A stretch of 64,000 nt of DNA from Streptomyces fumigatiscleroticus (GCF_014647975.1 NZ_BMQF01000029.1:1-64000), one strand, 5' to 3'; counted from the stretch's first letter, positions 45,709 to 55,415 are shown. The notes: generated by a model from the sequence alone, not told the origin. Numbers and translations: made by a program.

Positions 45709-47835
45709 CTAGTCGATGCGCACCAGATGCACGGCCGTGCTCGCCCAGTCCCCGCCCGGCAGATCCAGCCGCAGCCCGTACGCGTCGAGCACCGCGGCGT
45801 GGTGGACGGCCCCGGTGCGCCGGTCCCGGTAGCGGGCGCCCGGCGTGAGGCCGCGCAGCCGCACCGGGGCGTCCGGCAGACCCCGCACCCAGGGGCCGTG
45901 CCGCCACGCCAGCACCAGCGTCTCGGCGCCGTCCCCGGCGGCGTACTGCACCACGGCCGGGCCGTCACCGCCCGGTGCGGCCGGCCGGTACAGGTTCCCG
46001 TGCTGCACGAGGTGGCGCACCTTCTTGTACTCGGCGACCAGCTCCGCGCCCTCCGCGAGTTCCTCCTCCGACCAGCGGTTCAGGTCGCCGCCGATGCCCA
46101 GCAGCCCGGCCATCGCCGCGTGGAAGCGGAACCGCAGCGGCACCGTGCGGCCGGTGAACTGGTTGGGTACGTCGGTGACCCACGCGGACATCACCCGGGC
46201 GGGGAGCACCTGGGCGAAGCCGTGCTGGATGACGAGCCGGTCCACGGCGTCCGTGTTGTCCGAGGTCCACGCCTGGTCGGTACGGCGCAGGATGCCGAGG
46301 TCGGCGCGCCCCCCGCCGCCGCTGCACGTCTCGATCCGCAGGCCCGGGTGGTCGGCGCGGAGCCGGTCCAGGACGCCGTACAGGTGGTGCACATAGCCGG
46401 TCCACAGCCGGTCGTGGCCGTCGGGGCGCTCCGGCCAGCCCGCCTCGCTGAACGCCCGGTTCATGTCCCACTTGAGGAAGTCCACGCCGGCGTCGGCGAC
46501 GAGCCGGGTCAGCCAGTCGTACGCCCAGTCGGCGACGTCGTCGCGGGCGAAGTTCAGCACGAGCTGGTTGCGCAGCTCGCTGCGGGTCCGGCCGGGCAGG
46601 TGCAGCACCCAGTCGGGGTGGGCGCGGTACAGGTCGCTGTCGGGGTTGACCATCTCCGGCTCCACCCAGACGCCGAAGCCCATGCCGAGCCCGTGCACCG
46701 CGTCGGCCAGCGGACGCAGGCCGAGCGGGAACCGCTCGGGCGCCGGGGTCCAGTCGCCGAGGCCGGCGCGGTCGTCGCGGCGCGCGCCGAACCAGCCGTC
46801 GTCGACGACGTACAGCTCCACGCCGAGCGAGGCGGCCCGCTCGGCCAGCCGCCGCTGGCTCGCCTCGTCGACGTCGAAGCCGGTGGCCTCCCAGGAGTTG
46901 TACAGGACGGGGGCCGTCTCCCTTCCGTGCGGCAGGACGTGCTCGCGGGTGTACGCGTGCCAGGCCCGGCTCGCGGCGCCGAAGCCGCCGTCCGAGTACA
47001 GCCCGGCGAAGACGGGAGTGGTGAACTCCTCGCCGGGGGCGAGCGGCACCGACGTGCCGTCGTGGCCGACGCCACCGGTGAACCCGGCCCGTCCGTCGTG
47101 CGTGCGCTGGAGCGTGATGCGCCAGCTGCCGCTCCAGGCCAGCGCGGCGCTCCACACCCGGCCGTGTTCCTCGCCCGCGTCGCCGTCGTCCAGCATCACC
47201 CAGGGCCCGGCGTGGTGGCTGGTGATCCCGCGCCGGCTGGTCAGCACCGTCTCGCCGTGGGGGAGGGGCTCCCGGCGCAGCCGGCTCTCCGCGGCCCACC
47301 GCCCGGTGACATGGCTGAACCGGTAGCCGGGCAGCACGGGCAGCGACCAGGCGGCGGAGTCGGCCCGCAGCAGGTCGACGTGCCGGTCACCGGCGTTGCG
47401 CAGCACGGTGCGGCGCTCGATGACGTCGGTGTGGTCGCGGACGGTGTAGTGCAGGGTGACGTGGAGCGGGTGGAGCCGGTCGCGGAACTCCAGGACCAAC
47501 TCGGTCGTACCGGGCGCGGGTTCGACGACGCGGTGCCCGGTCGGCTGCCACTCGAAGGCACGGGAGCCGTCCGCGTACCGGACCTGGAGGGAGGGCGGCC
47601 CGTACCGGGTGCCGCCGTCGACCGGCAGTTCCTCGCCGACCGGCGCCCGCCCCTCGAAGCTGCTCGCCGCCTCCCCGTCCGGAACGAGCAGTTCCTCGGC
47701 CTCGCGCACGGTCAGCCGAGGCCCCCACGCCACGTGCCGGGGGGCGCCCGTCTCGTCGACGCGCAGGGCGTAGGACGTGCGCGGGGTCGACAGGAGCCAG
47801 AGCCCGGAATCGGGGGCGCGGGAGATCATCGGCAT
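45709..47835 (-). CDS. Alpha-galactosidase, GH36
   Basis: A 708-residue cytosolic glycoside hydrolase removing terminal alpha-galactosyl groups (melibiose, raffinose-type sugars). It has an N-terminal beta-supersandwich, then a TIM barrel containing YNSWEATGFDVDE, VVDDGWFGARRDD, the nucleophile Asp in FLKWDMNR (about residue 457) and the acid/base Asp in TSDNTDAVDR (about residue 525). A C-terminal beta-sandwich follows. No signal peptide. ATG 47835 is divergent from the ROK gene, with operators in the 161-bp gap. It acts with the ABC transporter and secreted GH27 across the regulator. Confidence 0.95.
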   Translation of the reverse strand: MPMISRAPDSGLWLLSTPRTSYALRVDETGAPRHVAWGPRLTVREAEELLVPDGEAASSFEGRAPVGEELPVDGGTRYGPPSLQVRYADGSRAFEWQPTGHRVVEPAPGTTELVLEFRDRLHPLHVTLHYTVRDHTDVIERRTVLRNAGDRHVDLLRADSAAWSLPVLPGYRFSHVTGRWAAESRLRREPLPHGETVLTSRRGITSHHAGPWVMLDDGDAGEEHGRVWSAALAWSGSWRITLQRTHDGRAGFTGGVGHDGTSVPLAPGEEFTTPVFAGLYSDGGFGAASRAWHAYTREHVLPHGRETAPVLYNSWEATGFDVDEASQRRLAERAASLGVELYVVDDGWFGARRDDRAGLGDWTPAPERFPLGLRPLADAVHGLGMGFGVWVEPEMVNPDSDLYRAHPDWVLHLPGRTRSELRNQLVLNFARDDVADWAYDWLTRLVADAGVDFLKWDMNRAFSEAGWPERPDGHDRLWTGYVHHLYGVLDRLRADHPGLRIETCSGGGGRADLGILRRTDQAWTSDNTDAVDRLVIQHGFAQVLPARVMSAWVTDVPNQFTGRTVPLRFRFHAAMAGLLGIGGDLNRWSEEELAEGAELVAEYKKVRHLVQHGNLYRPAAPGGDGPAVVQYAAGDGAETLVLAWRHGPWVRGLPDAPVRLRGLTPGARYRDRRTGAVHHAAVLDAYGLRLDLPGGDWASTAVHLVRID

Positions 47836-47874
47836 CAGGCCTCACGTTCGCGGTGACGGGGCTGGGTCCTTTGA

Positions 47875-47884
47875 TGGCATGCCA
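47875..47884. promoter_or_regulatory. Candidate ROK operator
   Basis: TGGCATGCCA perfect palindrome within TTTGATGGCATGCCAAAAG, in the divergent GH36/ROK promoter region. A second AT-rich partial dyad (ATCAAAAGAATC...TTCTTTCATTG) lies at about 47937-47963 next to the ROK -35. Both are plausible autoregulatory sites. Confidence 0.45.
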
Positions 47885-47960
47885 AAAGCCCACCCAGGCA
47901 GGCCATTTGAAAGCAGCGGAGGGTGTGTAGTCAACCATCAAAAGAATCCTGCTTCTTTCA

Positions 47961-47989
47961 TTGACAGCAGAAAATAAGCCGCCTAGGTT
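47961..47989 (+). promoter_or_regulatory. Consensus promoter of ROK gene, leaderless arrangement
   Basis: TTGACA (47961-47966), 17-bp spacer, TAGGTT (47984-47989). The ATG at 47997 is only 8 bp beyond the -10, so transcription would start at or within a base or two of the start codon; no RBS is present. Confidence 0.8.
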
Positions 47990-47996
47990 CCCGGCC

Positions 47997-49175
47997 ATGT
48001 CCTCGCCCCCTCGTGCCGAGACGTTCCCGGCCAATACGCCGGCCGCCTCGCAGATCTTCGTCACGGCCCTGTCCCAGGGTCCGCTCACCCGGCTGGAGCT
48101 GGCCCGGCGGGCCGGGCTGTCCCCGGCCGCCGTCACCAAGGCCGTGCGGCCCCTCATCGAGGCCGGCTACCTGGTGGAGAGCGCCGACGAGGAGGCACGT
48201 CCGGCGCTGGGCAGGCCCGCCAGCCTGGTGCGCGTCGACGGCGCGCGCGCCCTGTTCATCGGCATCAAGGTCACCGGCGACGAGGTCATCGGCGTCCTCA
48301 CCGACCTGTGCTGCCGGGTGCTGCTCGCCCGGCGCCTGCCGCTGGCGGACCGCGCGCCCCGGGCGGTACTGACCGCGCTGGCCGGCCTCACGCAGGAACT
48401 GCTCGCCGAGGCGGACGGCCTGGGCGTGCACGTGGTGGGCGCGGGCGTCGCCGTCTCCGGCGACGTGGACCGCGCCGAGGGCATGGTGCGGTACTCGCCG
48501 TTCCTGGAGTGGCGCGAGGTGCCGCTCGCCGGGCTGGCCGCCACGACCACGGGCCTGCCGGTCACCGTCGACAACGACGTCCGCGCCCTGACCGTCGCCG
48601 AGCAGTGGTTCGGCGCGGGCGTGGGCCTGTCCGACTTCGCCGTCGTCACCGTCGGCGCCGGCATCGGCTGCGGCCTGGTCGTGCACGGCCGGGTGGTCGC
48701 GGGGGCGCACGGCGTGGCCGGAGAGATCGGGCACGTCACCGTCGACCCCGCCGGCCCGCTGTGCCACTGCGGCAACCGCGGCTGCGTGGAGGCCATCGCG
48801 GGCGACGCCGCCATCGTCGACCGGGTCCGGGCCGCCACCGGCGCCGAGGTCGCCGACGCGGCCGAGGCCGCCGCGCTGGCCCACCAGGGCGTGGCCGGGG
48901 CGCAGGAGGCGTACGCCAGGGCGGGCGAGGCGATCGGCCGGGGCATCGCCACCGTGGCCAACCTGCTCGGACCCGAACGCGTGATCATCTCCGGCGAGGG
49001 CCTGGCCGCCTACGACCTGTTCGCCGAGCAGATCCGCGACTCCTTCGCGGCGGCGGCGTTCGGCTCCGCCGCCGAGTGCGACGTACAGACCCGCCCGCTG
49101 CCCTTCGAGGAGTGGGCGCGCGGCGCCGCGGCCACCGCCATCCAGTCCTACATCGGATCAGGACCGCACCAGTGA
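47997..49175 (+). CDS. ROK family transcriptional regulator
   Basis: A 392-residue sugar-responsive repressor: N-terminal winged HTH (LTRLELARRAGLSPAAVTKA) and a C-terminal actin-like ROK domain with VGAGIGCGLVVHGRV, GVAGEIGHVTVDP and the zinc motif CHCGNRGCVEA. The catalytic-type residues of sugar kinases are partly kept, as usual in regulators. ATG 47997 is chosen because it lies immediately after a consensus promoter; an upstream TTG at 47961 would overlap the -35. It probably controls the divergent GH36 and the downstream transporter and GH27 genes in response to an alpha-galactoside. Confidence 0.93.
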   Translation: MSSPPRAETFPANTPAASQIFVTALSQGPLTRLELARRAGLSPAAVTKAVRPLIEAGYLVESADEEARPALGRPASLVRVDGARALFIGIKVTGDEVIGVLTDLCCRVLLARRLPLADRAPRAVLTALAGLTQELLAEADGLGVHVVGAGVAVSGDVDRAEGMVRYSPFLEWREVPLAGLAATTTGLPVTVDNDVRALTVAEQWFGAGVGLSDFAVVTVGAGIGCGLVVHGRVVAGAHGVAGEIGHVTVDPAGPLCHCGNRGCVEAIAGDAAIVDRVRAATGAEVADAAEAAALAHQGVAGAQEAYARAGEAIGRGIATVANLLGPERVIISGEGLAAYDLFAEQIRDSFAAAAFGSAAECDVQTRPLPFEEWARGAAATAIQSYIGSGPHQ

Positions 49176-49230
49176 GCGCACCGAGACGACCCGTGTCCGG
49201 ACCGGACACCAGCACGTACGAGGAGCAACC

Positions 49231-50544
49231 ATGACGCAAGCGAGCCGCCCCATGCCGGCTGCTCCCGGCCCCGGACGCCGGGGCGTCGTCGGCGGGCTGT
49301 TCGGCCTGACGGCCGCCGCCCTGACCGCGCCCGTCCTCACCGCCTGCGGCGCGGGACCGTCGGCCGACCCCAAGACGGTCACCTTCGGCTCCAACGGCGC
49401 GGACGCCACCCCGAAGTCCGCCTACGCCGCCGTCACCAAGGCCTTCGGCAAGGAGTCGGGCCTGACGGTCAGGACGAACACCGTCGACCACGACACCTTC
49501 CAGAAGAGCATCACCAGCTACCTCCAGGGCACCCCCGACGACGTCTTCACCTGGTTCGCCGGGTACCGCATGCAGTACTTCGCCAAGAAGGGCCTCGCCG
49601 GCCCGGTCGACGAGGTGTGGGACACCATCGGCGGCGGCTTCACCGACGCCGCCAAGCAGCTCTCCCGCGGCGAGGACGGCAGGTACTACTTCGTGCCGCT
49701 GTACAACTACCCGTGGGCCGTCTTCTACCGCAAAAGCCTCTTCGCCGAGCGCGGCTATCAAGTGCCGGGCACCTGGGACGAGTTCATAGCCCTGGCCAGA
49801 CGGATGGGCAAGGACGGGCTCTCTCCGGTCGCCTCCGGCTACGGCGGCGGCGACAGCTGGTCGATCCTCGGCGCCTTCGACTACCTGAACCTGCGCGCCA
49901 ACGGCTACGACTTCCACATGTCGCTGATGCGCGGCGAGACCTCCTGGACCGACAAGCGCACCGCCCGCGTCCTGGACCTGTGGCGCGAGCTGACCCCGCA
50001 CTACCAGAAGAGCGGCGGCGGCCGGTCCTGGCAGGACGCCGCCCAGTCGCTGCTGGACAAGAAGTCCGGCATGGCGGTCATCGGCCTCTTCCTGGGCCAG
50101 CAGGTCACCGATGAGAAAATCCGTGCCGACCTGGACTTCTTCGCCTTCCCCGAGATCGACCCGGCGCACGGCCAGGACGCCGTGGAGGCTCCCACCGACG
50201 GCTTCATGCTCAGCCGCAGGCCCAAGAACGAGGACGGCGCGAAGAAGTTCCTGGCCTACCTCGGCGGCGCGAGCGCGGAGGAGACGTACATGAGCGTCGA
50301 CCCGAGCAACCTCGCCGTCAACGAAAGGGCGGACACCGGCTCGTACAACGCCCTCCAGAAGAGATCGGCCGAGCTCATCGCCTCCGCGAAGCACATCAGC
50401 CAGTTCGCCGACCGCGACAGCGACCCCGGCTTCATCTCCACCGTCGTCCTGCCCGGCCTGACCGAGTGGCTCGGCCACCCGGACGACGGCACCGCCACGC
50501 TGAAGAAGATCGAGTCGCAGCGCTCGCGCTTCTTCACCGCCTGA
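49231..50544 (+). CDS. Sugar ABC transporter substrate-binding lipoprotein
   Basis: A 437-residue family-1 extracellular solute-binding protein. It has an Arg-rich n-region (PGPGRRGVVGG), hydrophobic core and lipobox LTAC (about residue 34), so it is anchored outside. The mature domain has typical VTKAFGKESGLTV, YNYPWAVFYRKSLF and AVIGLFLGQQ segments. RBS GAGGAGCAACC. Located 55 bp after ROK and before two permeases. No ATPase gene is present; a shared MsiK-type ATPase encoded elsewhere would energise the system. Confidence 0.93.
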   Translation: MTQASRPMPAAPGPGRRGVVGGLFGLTAAALTAPVLTACGAGPSADPKTVTFGSNGADATPKSAYAAVTKAFGKESGLTVRTNTVDHDTFQKSITSYLQGTPDDVFTWFAGYRMQYFAKKGLAGPVDEVWDTIGGGFTDAAKQLSRGEDGRYYFVPLYNYPWAVFYRKSLFAERGYQVPGTWDEFIALARRMGKDGLSPVASGYGGGDSWSILGAFDYLNLRANGYDFHMSLMRGETSWTDKRTARVLDLWRELTPHYQKSGGGRSWQDAAQSLLDKKSGMAVIGLFLGQQVTDEKIRADLDFFAFPEIDPAHGQDAVEAPTDGFMLSRRPKNEDGAKKFLAYLGGASAEETYMSVDPSNLAVNERADTGSYNALQKRSAELIASAKHISQFADRDSDPGFISTVVLPGLTEWLGHPDDGTATLKKIESQRSRFFTA

Positions 50545-50564
50545 GCCGCGCGGACCGGCCCCTC

Positions 50565-51479
50565 ATGCCCCCCGCGTCCTCCTCCCCCTCCCGCCTCGGC
50601 CGCGGTGACCGCCTCTTCCTGGCGTTCGTCATCGGCCTGCCCCTGCTCGCGCTGCTGGTCCTCGTCTGGCTGCCCGCGCTCGCCTCGATCGCGCTGTCCT
50701 TCACCACCTGGGACGGCATCGACCTGTCCGGCATCCACTGGACGGGGACCGAGAACTACACCCAGATCTTCACCAACTACCCGCCCTTCTGGCCGGCCGT
50801 CGGCCACAACGTCCTCTGGCTGCTGTTCACGGCGCTGCTGCCGACCCCGTTCGGCGTCTTCCTCGCCTACCACCTCGACCAGAAGATACGGTTCACCCGC
50901 TTCTACCAGACGGCGATCTTCCTGCCGATGGTGCTCTCCCTGGCCGTCGTCGGCTTCGTCTGGGAGATCGTCTACGACCCGGACACCGGCCTGCTCAACA
51001 GCGTTCTGGACGCGGCCGGCGCCGGTCACCACATCGACTGGCTCGGCGACCCGGACCTCAACCTCTGGGCCGTGCTGATCGCCTCCGCCTGGCGCCACAC
51101 CGGCTACATCATGATCCTCTACCTGGCCGGTCTGAAGAGCTTCGACCCGGCCCTCGAAGAGGCCGCCGCCCTCGACGGCGCGAACGGCCGCCAGACGTTC
51201 TTCCGCGTCGTCCTGCCGGCGCTGAAACCGGTCAACGTCATCATCGTCGTCGTCACCGTGATGGAGTCGCTGCGCGCCTTCGACATCGTCTACGTCCTCG
51301 GCGGCGGCACCGGCAGCAAACCCGGCATGGAACTGCTGTCCCTGCTCATCACCGACAACATCATCGGCGAGTCCGGCCACATCGGTTACGGCTCCGCGCT
51401 CGCCGTCATCCTGCTCCTGGTCTCCCTGGCCGCGATCGGCGCGTTCCTCGTGCAGACCTTCCGCAAGGAGGACGCGTGA
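50565..51479 (+). CDS. Sugar ABC transporter permease (MalF-like)
   Basis: A 304-residue inner-membrane permease with six predicted helices and the cytoplasmic EAA loop EEAAALDGANGRQTFFRVVL, which contacts the ATPase. ATG 50565 is the first start after the binding-protein stop (20 bp gap) and gives a normal-length protein. It ends with a GTGA overlap with the second permease, showing translational coupling. It forms the heterodimeric channel for the presumed alpha-galactoside. Confidence 0.93.
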   Translation: MPPASSSPSRLGRGDRLFLAFVIGLPLLALLVLVWLPALASIALSFTTWDGIDLSGIHWTGTENYTQIFTNYPPFWPAVGHNVLWLLFTALLPTPFGVFLAYHLDQKIRFTRFYQTAIFLPMVLSLAVVGFVWEIVYDPDTGLLNSVLDAAGAGHHIDWLGDPDLNLWAVLIASAWRHTGYIMILYLAGLKSFDPALEEAAALDGANGRQTFFRVVLPALKPVNVIIVVVTVMESLRAFDIVYVLGGGTGSKPGMELLSLLITDNIIGESGHIGYGSALAVILLLVSLAAIGAFLVQTFRKEDA

Positions 51480-52405
51480 CGACGACCACGCCCCGCCCCG
51501 CCTCCCCGGCCCGCCGCCCGAAGCGCCCGGCCGCCCCGGACGCCTCCCCGGCCCGCCCGCGCCGCGACACCGGCCGCCATCTGCTTCTCGCCACGGTGTC
51601 GCTCGCCTGGCTCGTCCCGCTGCTGTGGGCGGTCTACACCTCGCTGCGCCCCTACGGCGACACCGCGAAGCACGGCTACTTCTCCTGGCCGCGCGGCCTG
51701 AGCCTGACGAACTTCACCGACGCCTGGTCCCGGTCGGGCATGCCGCACTTCCTCTGGAACTCCGTCCTCATCACCGTCCCCGCCGTCCTCGGCACCCTGC
51801 TGTTCTCGGCGGCCGTCGCCTTCTTCGTCACCCGCTTCGACTTCCGCCTCAATCTGGCCCTGCTGATGCTGTTCACCGCGGGCAACCTGCTGCCCGCCCA
51901 GGTGCTCATCACCCCCCTGTACCGCCTGTACCTCCTCGTCCCGCTGCCGTGGTGGATGAGCGACAGCCTGCTGCTGTACAACTCCGCCTGGGGCATCATC
52001 GCCATCCACATCGCCTACCAGTGCGGCTTCTGCACCTTCGTCCTCAGCAACTACATGAAGACGATCCCCAAGGAGATCACCGAGGCCGCCCTCGTCGACG
52101 GCGCCCCCGTGTGGCGGCAGTTCCTCCAGATCGTGCTGCCGCTGTGCCGCCCGGCCTTCGCCGCGCTCGCCACCCTGGAATCGATCTGGATCTACAACGA
52201 CTTCTTCTGGCCGCTCACCCTCATCGAGACCGGTGACAAGCGGCCCATCACCTCCGCCCTGGCCAACCTCCAGGGCCAGTACTTCACCAACCCCAACCTG
52301 ATCGCGGCCGGCGCCCTGATGACCGCGATCCCCACGCTGCTGGTGTACTTCGGCCTCCAGCGGCAGTTCATCAGCGGACTCACCCTCGGTTCGGGCAAGG
52401 GCTGA
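51476..52405 (+). CDS. Sugar ABC transporter permease (MalG-like)
   Basis: 309 residues. A Pro/Arg-rich N-terminus (about 35 residues) precedes six transmembrane helices and the EAA motif TEAALVDGAPVWRQFLQIVL. GTG 51476 overlaps the stop of the first permease. Partner of the preceding permease in a CUT1-type sugar importer. Confidence 0.93.
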   Translation: MTTTTPRPASPARRPKRPAAPDASPARPRRDTGRHLLLATVSLAWLVPLLWAVYTSLRPYGDTAKHGYFSWPRGLSLTNFTDAWSRSGMPHFLWNSVLITVPAVLGTLLFSAAVAFFVTRFDFRLNLALLMLFTAGNLLPAQVLITPLYRLYLLVPLPWWMSDSLLLYNSAWGIIAIHIAYQCGFCTFVLSNYMKTIPKEITEAALVDGAPVWRQFLQIVLPLCRPAFAALATLESIWIYNDFFWPLTLIETGDKRPITSALANLQGQYFTNPNLIAAGALMTAIPTLLVYFGLQRQFISGLTLGSGKG

Positions 52406-52450
52406 GCCGCCCCTCACCGCCGGACAACCGATCCCCTGGAGGTAGGGCCC

Positions 52451-54253
52451 ATGCGGTCATCCTCGTACTCCGTCCTGCCCGCACGCCCCCTGAGAGCCGT
52501 GGTCGTGCTGGCCCTCGCCGCCGGTCTCGCCACGGCCGCCCCTGCCGCACACGCCGACCCGGGCGCCTCGTCCCCCGCCGTCGCCGCCAAGCCCTACATG
52601 GGCTGGTCCAGCTGGAGCATGCAGTCCTCGAAGTACCCCGGCCTCAACCCGGACGGCGACTACAGCTACCTCACCGAGGCGAACGTCCTCAAGCAGGCGA
52701 ACGCCCTGGCCGCCAAGTTGAGGAAGTACGGCTACGAGTACGTCGACATCGACGCCGGCTGGTGGCGCGACCAGGACTGGAAGCCGGAGTTCGACGCGTA
52801 CGCCCGGCAGAGGGCCGACCCCGGACGCTTCCCGCGCGGCATGAAGGCGGTCGCCGACGACCTGCACGCCAAGGGCCTCAAGGCCGGCATCTACCTCCCC
52901 GTCGGCCTGGAGAAGGAGGCGTACGACGACGGCGAGTCGCCGATCTGGAACGCTCCCGGCTGCACCACCGCCGACATCGTCTACGACGACCTGCGCACCA
53001 CCAACGGCTGGGACAGCGCCTACAAGATCGACTTCTCCGACCCGTGTGCGCAGAAGTACGTCGACTCCCAGGCACAGATGTTCGCCGACTGGGGCTACGA
53101 CTTCCTCAAGCTCGACGGTGTGGGCCCCGGCTCCTTCAAGAGCGGGGAGAACTACGACAACGTCGCCGACGTCGCCGCCTGGCGGCAGGCCATCGCCGCC
53201 ACCGGCCGGCCCGTCCATCTCGAACTGTCCTGGTCCCTGGACATCGGCCACGTGGCCGACTGGAAGAAGCACTCCAACGGCTGGCGCATCGACACCGACG
53301 TCGAGTGCTACTGCAACACCCTCGTGAGCTGGGAGAACTCCGTCGACGACCGCTGGCAGGACGCCCCTGCCTGGACCCGGCACGCCGGCCTTGGAGGCTG
53401 GAACGACCTGGACGCCCTGGACGTCGGCAACGGCGAGATGGACGGCCTCACCAAGGCCGAACGGCAGAGCTACGCCACCCTGTGGGCCATCGCCAAGTCC
53501 CCGCTCTACACCGGTGACGACCTCACCCGCCTCGACTCCTACGGCCTGTCCCTGCTGACCAACCGCGAGGTCATCGCCGTCAACCAGGGCGACTCCCCGC
53601 CCGCACACCTCGTCACCGCCTCCGACCCGCAGCAGGTGTGGGCCGCGAAGAACCCCGACGGCACCTGGACCGTCGCCCTGTTCAACCTCGCCGACGCCCC
53701 CGCCGCCGTCACCGCCGACTTCACGGCCCTCGGCTTCACCGGCAGGGCCGCCGTCCGCGACCTGTGGAACCACGAGAACCTCGGCACCTACCGGGGCAGG
53801 ATCACCCAGGCGCTGCCCGCCCACGGCTCCCGCCTGTTCACCGTCACCCCGAAGGGCGCGGCCCTGGACCTCACCGGCTACGAGGCCGAGTCGACGGCCA
53901 ACACCCTCGGCGGCGGCGCCTGGGTCGCCGACTGCTCCGCCTGCTCCGACGGCAAGAAGATCGGCAACCTGTACCTCGGCGGCAGGCTCACCTTCAACGA
54001 CGTCGTGGTCCCCGAGGCGGGTACCTACCAGGTGCGTATCTCCTACGTCGGCGGTGACGCCCGGCTGGCATACGTGTCGGCCAACGGCGGCGGCGCGGTA
54101 CGCCACACGTTCGCCTCCACCGGCGACTGGGGCACCGTGTCCACCGCGACGGTTCCCGTCCAGCTGAAGGCGGGCGCCAACACCCTCACCATCGACAGCG
54201 GCTCCGACTACGCGCCGGACATCGACCGGATCGACGTACCCGAGTCGTCCTGA
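52451..54253 (+). CDS. Secreted alpha-galactosidase, GH27, with C-terminal carbohydrate-binding domain
   Basis: A 600-residue exported enzyme. Signal peptide with VVVLALAAGLATAAPAAHA, cleavage near residue 35. The GH27 barrel opens KPYMGWSSWSMQ, then YVDIDAGWWRD, the nucleophile Asp in DFLKLDGVG (about residue 221), the likely acid/base in WRIDTDVE (about residue 284) and GGWNDLDALDVGNG. A beta-sandwich follows, then a CBM35/CBM6-like domain (EAESTANTLGGGAWV ... SDYAPDIDRIDV). It degrades galactosylated polymers outside, feeding the transporter. ATG 52451 with GGAGGTAGGG upstream. A strong terminator follows. Confidence 0.95.
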   Translation: MRSSSYSVLPARPLRAVVVLALAAGLATAAPAAHADPGASSPAVAAKPYMGWSSWSMQSSKYPGLNPDGDYSYLTEANVLKQANALAAKLRKYGYEYVDIDAGWWRDQDWKPEFDAYARQRADPGRFPRGMKAVADDLHAKGLKAGIYLPVGLEKEAYDDGESPIWNAPGCTTADIVYDDLRTTNGWDSAYKIDFSDPCAQKYVDSQAQMFADWGYDFLKLDGVGPGSFKSGENYDNVADVAAWRQAIAATGRPVHLELSWSLDIGHVADWKKHSNGWRIDTDVECYCNTLVSWENSVDDRWQDAPAWTRHAGLGGWNDLDALDVGNGEMDGLTKAERQSYATLWAIAKSPLYTGDDLTRLDSYGLSLLTNREVIAVNQGDSPPAHLVTASDPQQVWAAKNPDGTWTVALFNLADAPAAVTADFTALGFTGRAAVRDLWNHENLGTYRGRITQALPAHGSRLFTVTPKGAALDLTGYEAESTANTLGGGAWVADCSACSDGKKIGNLYLGGRLTFNDVVVPEAGTYQVRISYVGGDARLAYVSANGGGAVRHTFASTGDWGTVSTATVPVQLKAGANTLTIDSGSDYAPDIDRIDVPESS

Positions 54254-54265
54254 CCTCCCCGAGCC

Positions 54266-54292
54266 GGGGCCCGGCCTTCCCCGCCGGGCCCC
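54266..54292 (+). terminator. Terminator after GH27 gene
   Basis: A 10-bp perfect stem ggggcccggc/gccgggcccc with 7-nt loop, 12 bp after the GH27 stop; closes the alpha-galactoside operon. Confidence 0.75.
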
Positions 54293-54320
54293 CTCCGTCC
54301 TCAGCCGCCCAGGAGCCGCC

Positions 54321-54918
54321 ATGACCACCTCCGCCCCGCAACCCGGCAGACGTACGCTGCTCACCCTGGCCGCGACCGCCGCGCTGGCCGGCCTGCCCGC
54401 CTTCACCGCCTCCGCCGTCCCCGCCCGCCCCGCCGAAGCCCCGGCCGACCGCGCCGACGCCCGCCACGTCCTGTGGTGGCAGGCCCCCGGCGACGCCCAC
54501 TCGATGATCGAGCAGGGCCTGCCCGTCGGCAACGGCCGCCTCGGCGCCCTCACCGGCAACGACCCCGGCCGCGAACTGCTCCTGATCACCGACGCCACGA
54601 TGTGGACCGGCGGCCTCAACGACACCCTCGACGCCGACGGCCAGTTCCCCTACGGCCGCGACGACTTCGGCTCCCTGACCCTGCTGGCCCGCCTCACCGT
54701 CGACCTGCCCGACCACGACCTGGGCGCCGTCTCCGGCTACCGCCGCGCCCTCGACCTCGACCGGGCCGTCGTCACCAGCACCTACGTCCGCGACGGGGTG
54801 ACGTACCGCCGCGAGGTCTTCGCCAGCCGTCCCGACGACGTGATCGTCGCGCACTTCACGCAGAGCGGCGGCGGCCGGTACACCGGCACGATCACCCTGG
54901 AGGGCACGCACGGCGAGG
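54321..54918 (+). pseudogene. GH95-type hydrolase, 5' fragment
   Basis: ATG 54321 starts a Tat-like signal (GRRTLLTLAATAALAGL) followed by the GH95 N-terminal domain: WWQAPGDAHSMIEQGLPVGN, GRLGALTGNDPG, then TDATMWTGGLND and YRREVFASRPDDVIVAHF. Only about 200 of the usual 700-800 residues remain; then the sequence switches to an SGNH hydrolase in another frame at about 54918. Originally an alpha-L-fucosidase/galactosidase-like enzyme fitting the neighbouring cluster. Confidence 0.88.
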
Positions 54919-55293
54919 GGCGTGAACGATCTGAAGGCCCACACGCACGTCACCGCCGCCGACCTCATCGCCGGCTACCGGCAGATCATCGCCCGGGTCC
55001 ACGCGGCCGGCACGTGTGTCGTCGGCGCGACGATCGCCCCGTTCAAGGGCTGGGGGGAGTGGGACGCCGCCGCCGAGGCCGTACGCCAGGACGTCAACCG
55101 TTTCATCAGGACCAGCGGCGAGTTCGACGCGGTCACCGACTTCGACCACATCCTGCGCGACCCCTACGACCCCGAACGCATCCTTCCCGTCTTCGACGGC
55201 GGCGACCACCTCCACCCCAACGACAAAGGTATGCAGGCCCTCGCCGACTCCGTCGACCCGCGGAGCCTGGCCTGCGCGCACCCGTCGGCCTGA
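54919..55293 (+). pseudogene. SGNH/GDSL hydrolase, 3' fragment
   Basis: Starts abruptly at GVNDLKAHTHVTAADLIAGY and continues through IARVHAAGTCVVGATIAPFK to GGDHLHPNDKGMQALADSV, with the catalytic Asp/His pair (D-x-x-H in GDHLHP). The N-terminal GDS nucleophile block is missing. Fused by deletion to the GH95 fragment. Confidence 0.88.
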
Positions 55294-55415
55294 GCCGTTG
55301 CCCCGACGGGTCCGCGACGATCGCGGAACCGTAGGGTCAACCGAAGCGTCAGCCCCTTCGGCACCGAGACACGTCACTTCCCACAGCGGCCGGTGTGGTC
55401 AGATCGGCGCCACAC

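Noticed and set aside
45709..54253. Missing ABC ATPase as evidence of a broken transporter
   Set aside because: CUT1 sugar importers of streptomycetes commonly use a shared MsiK-type ATPase encoded elsewhere.
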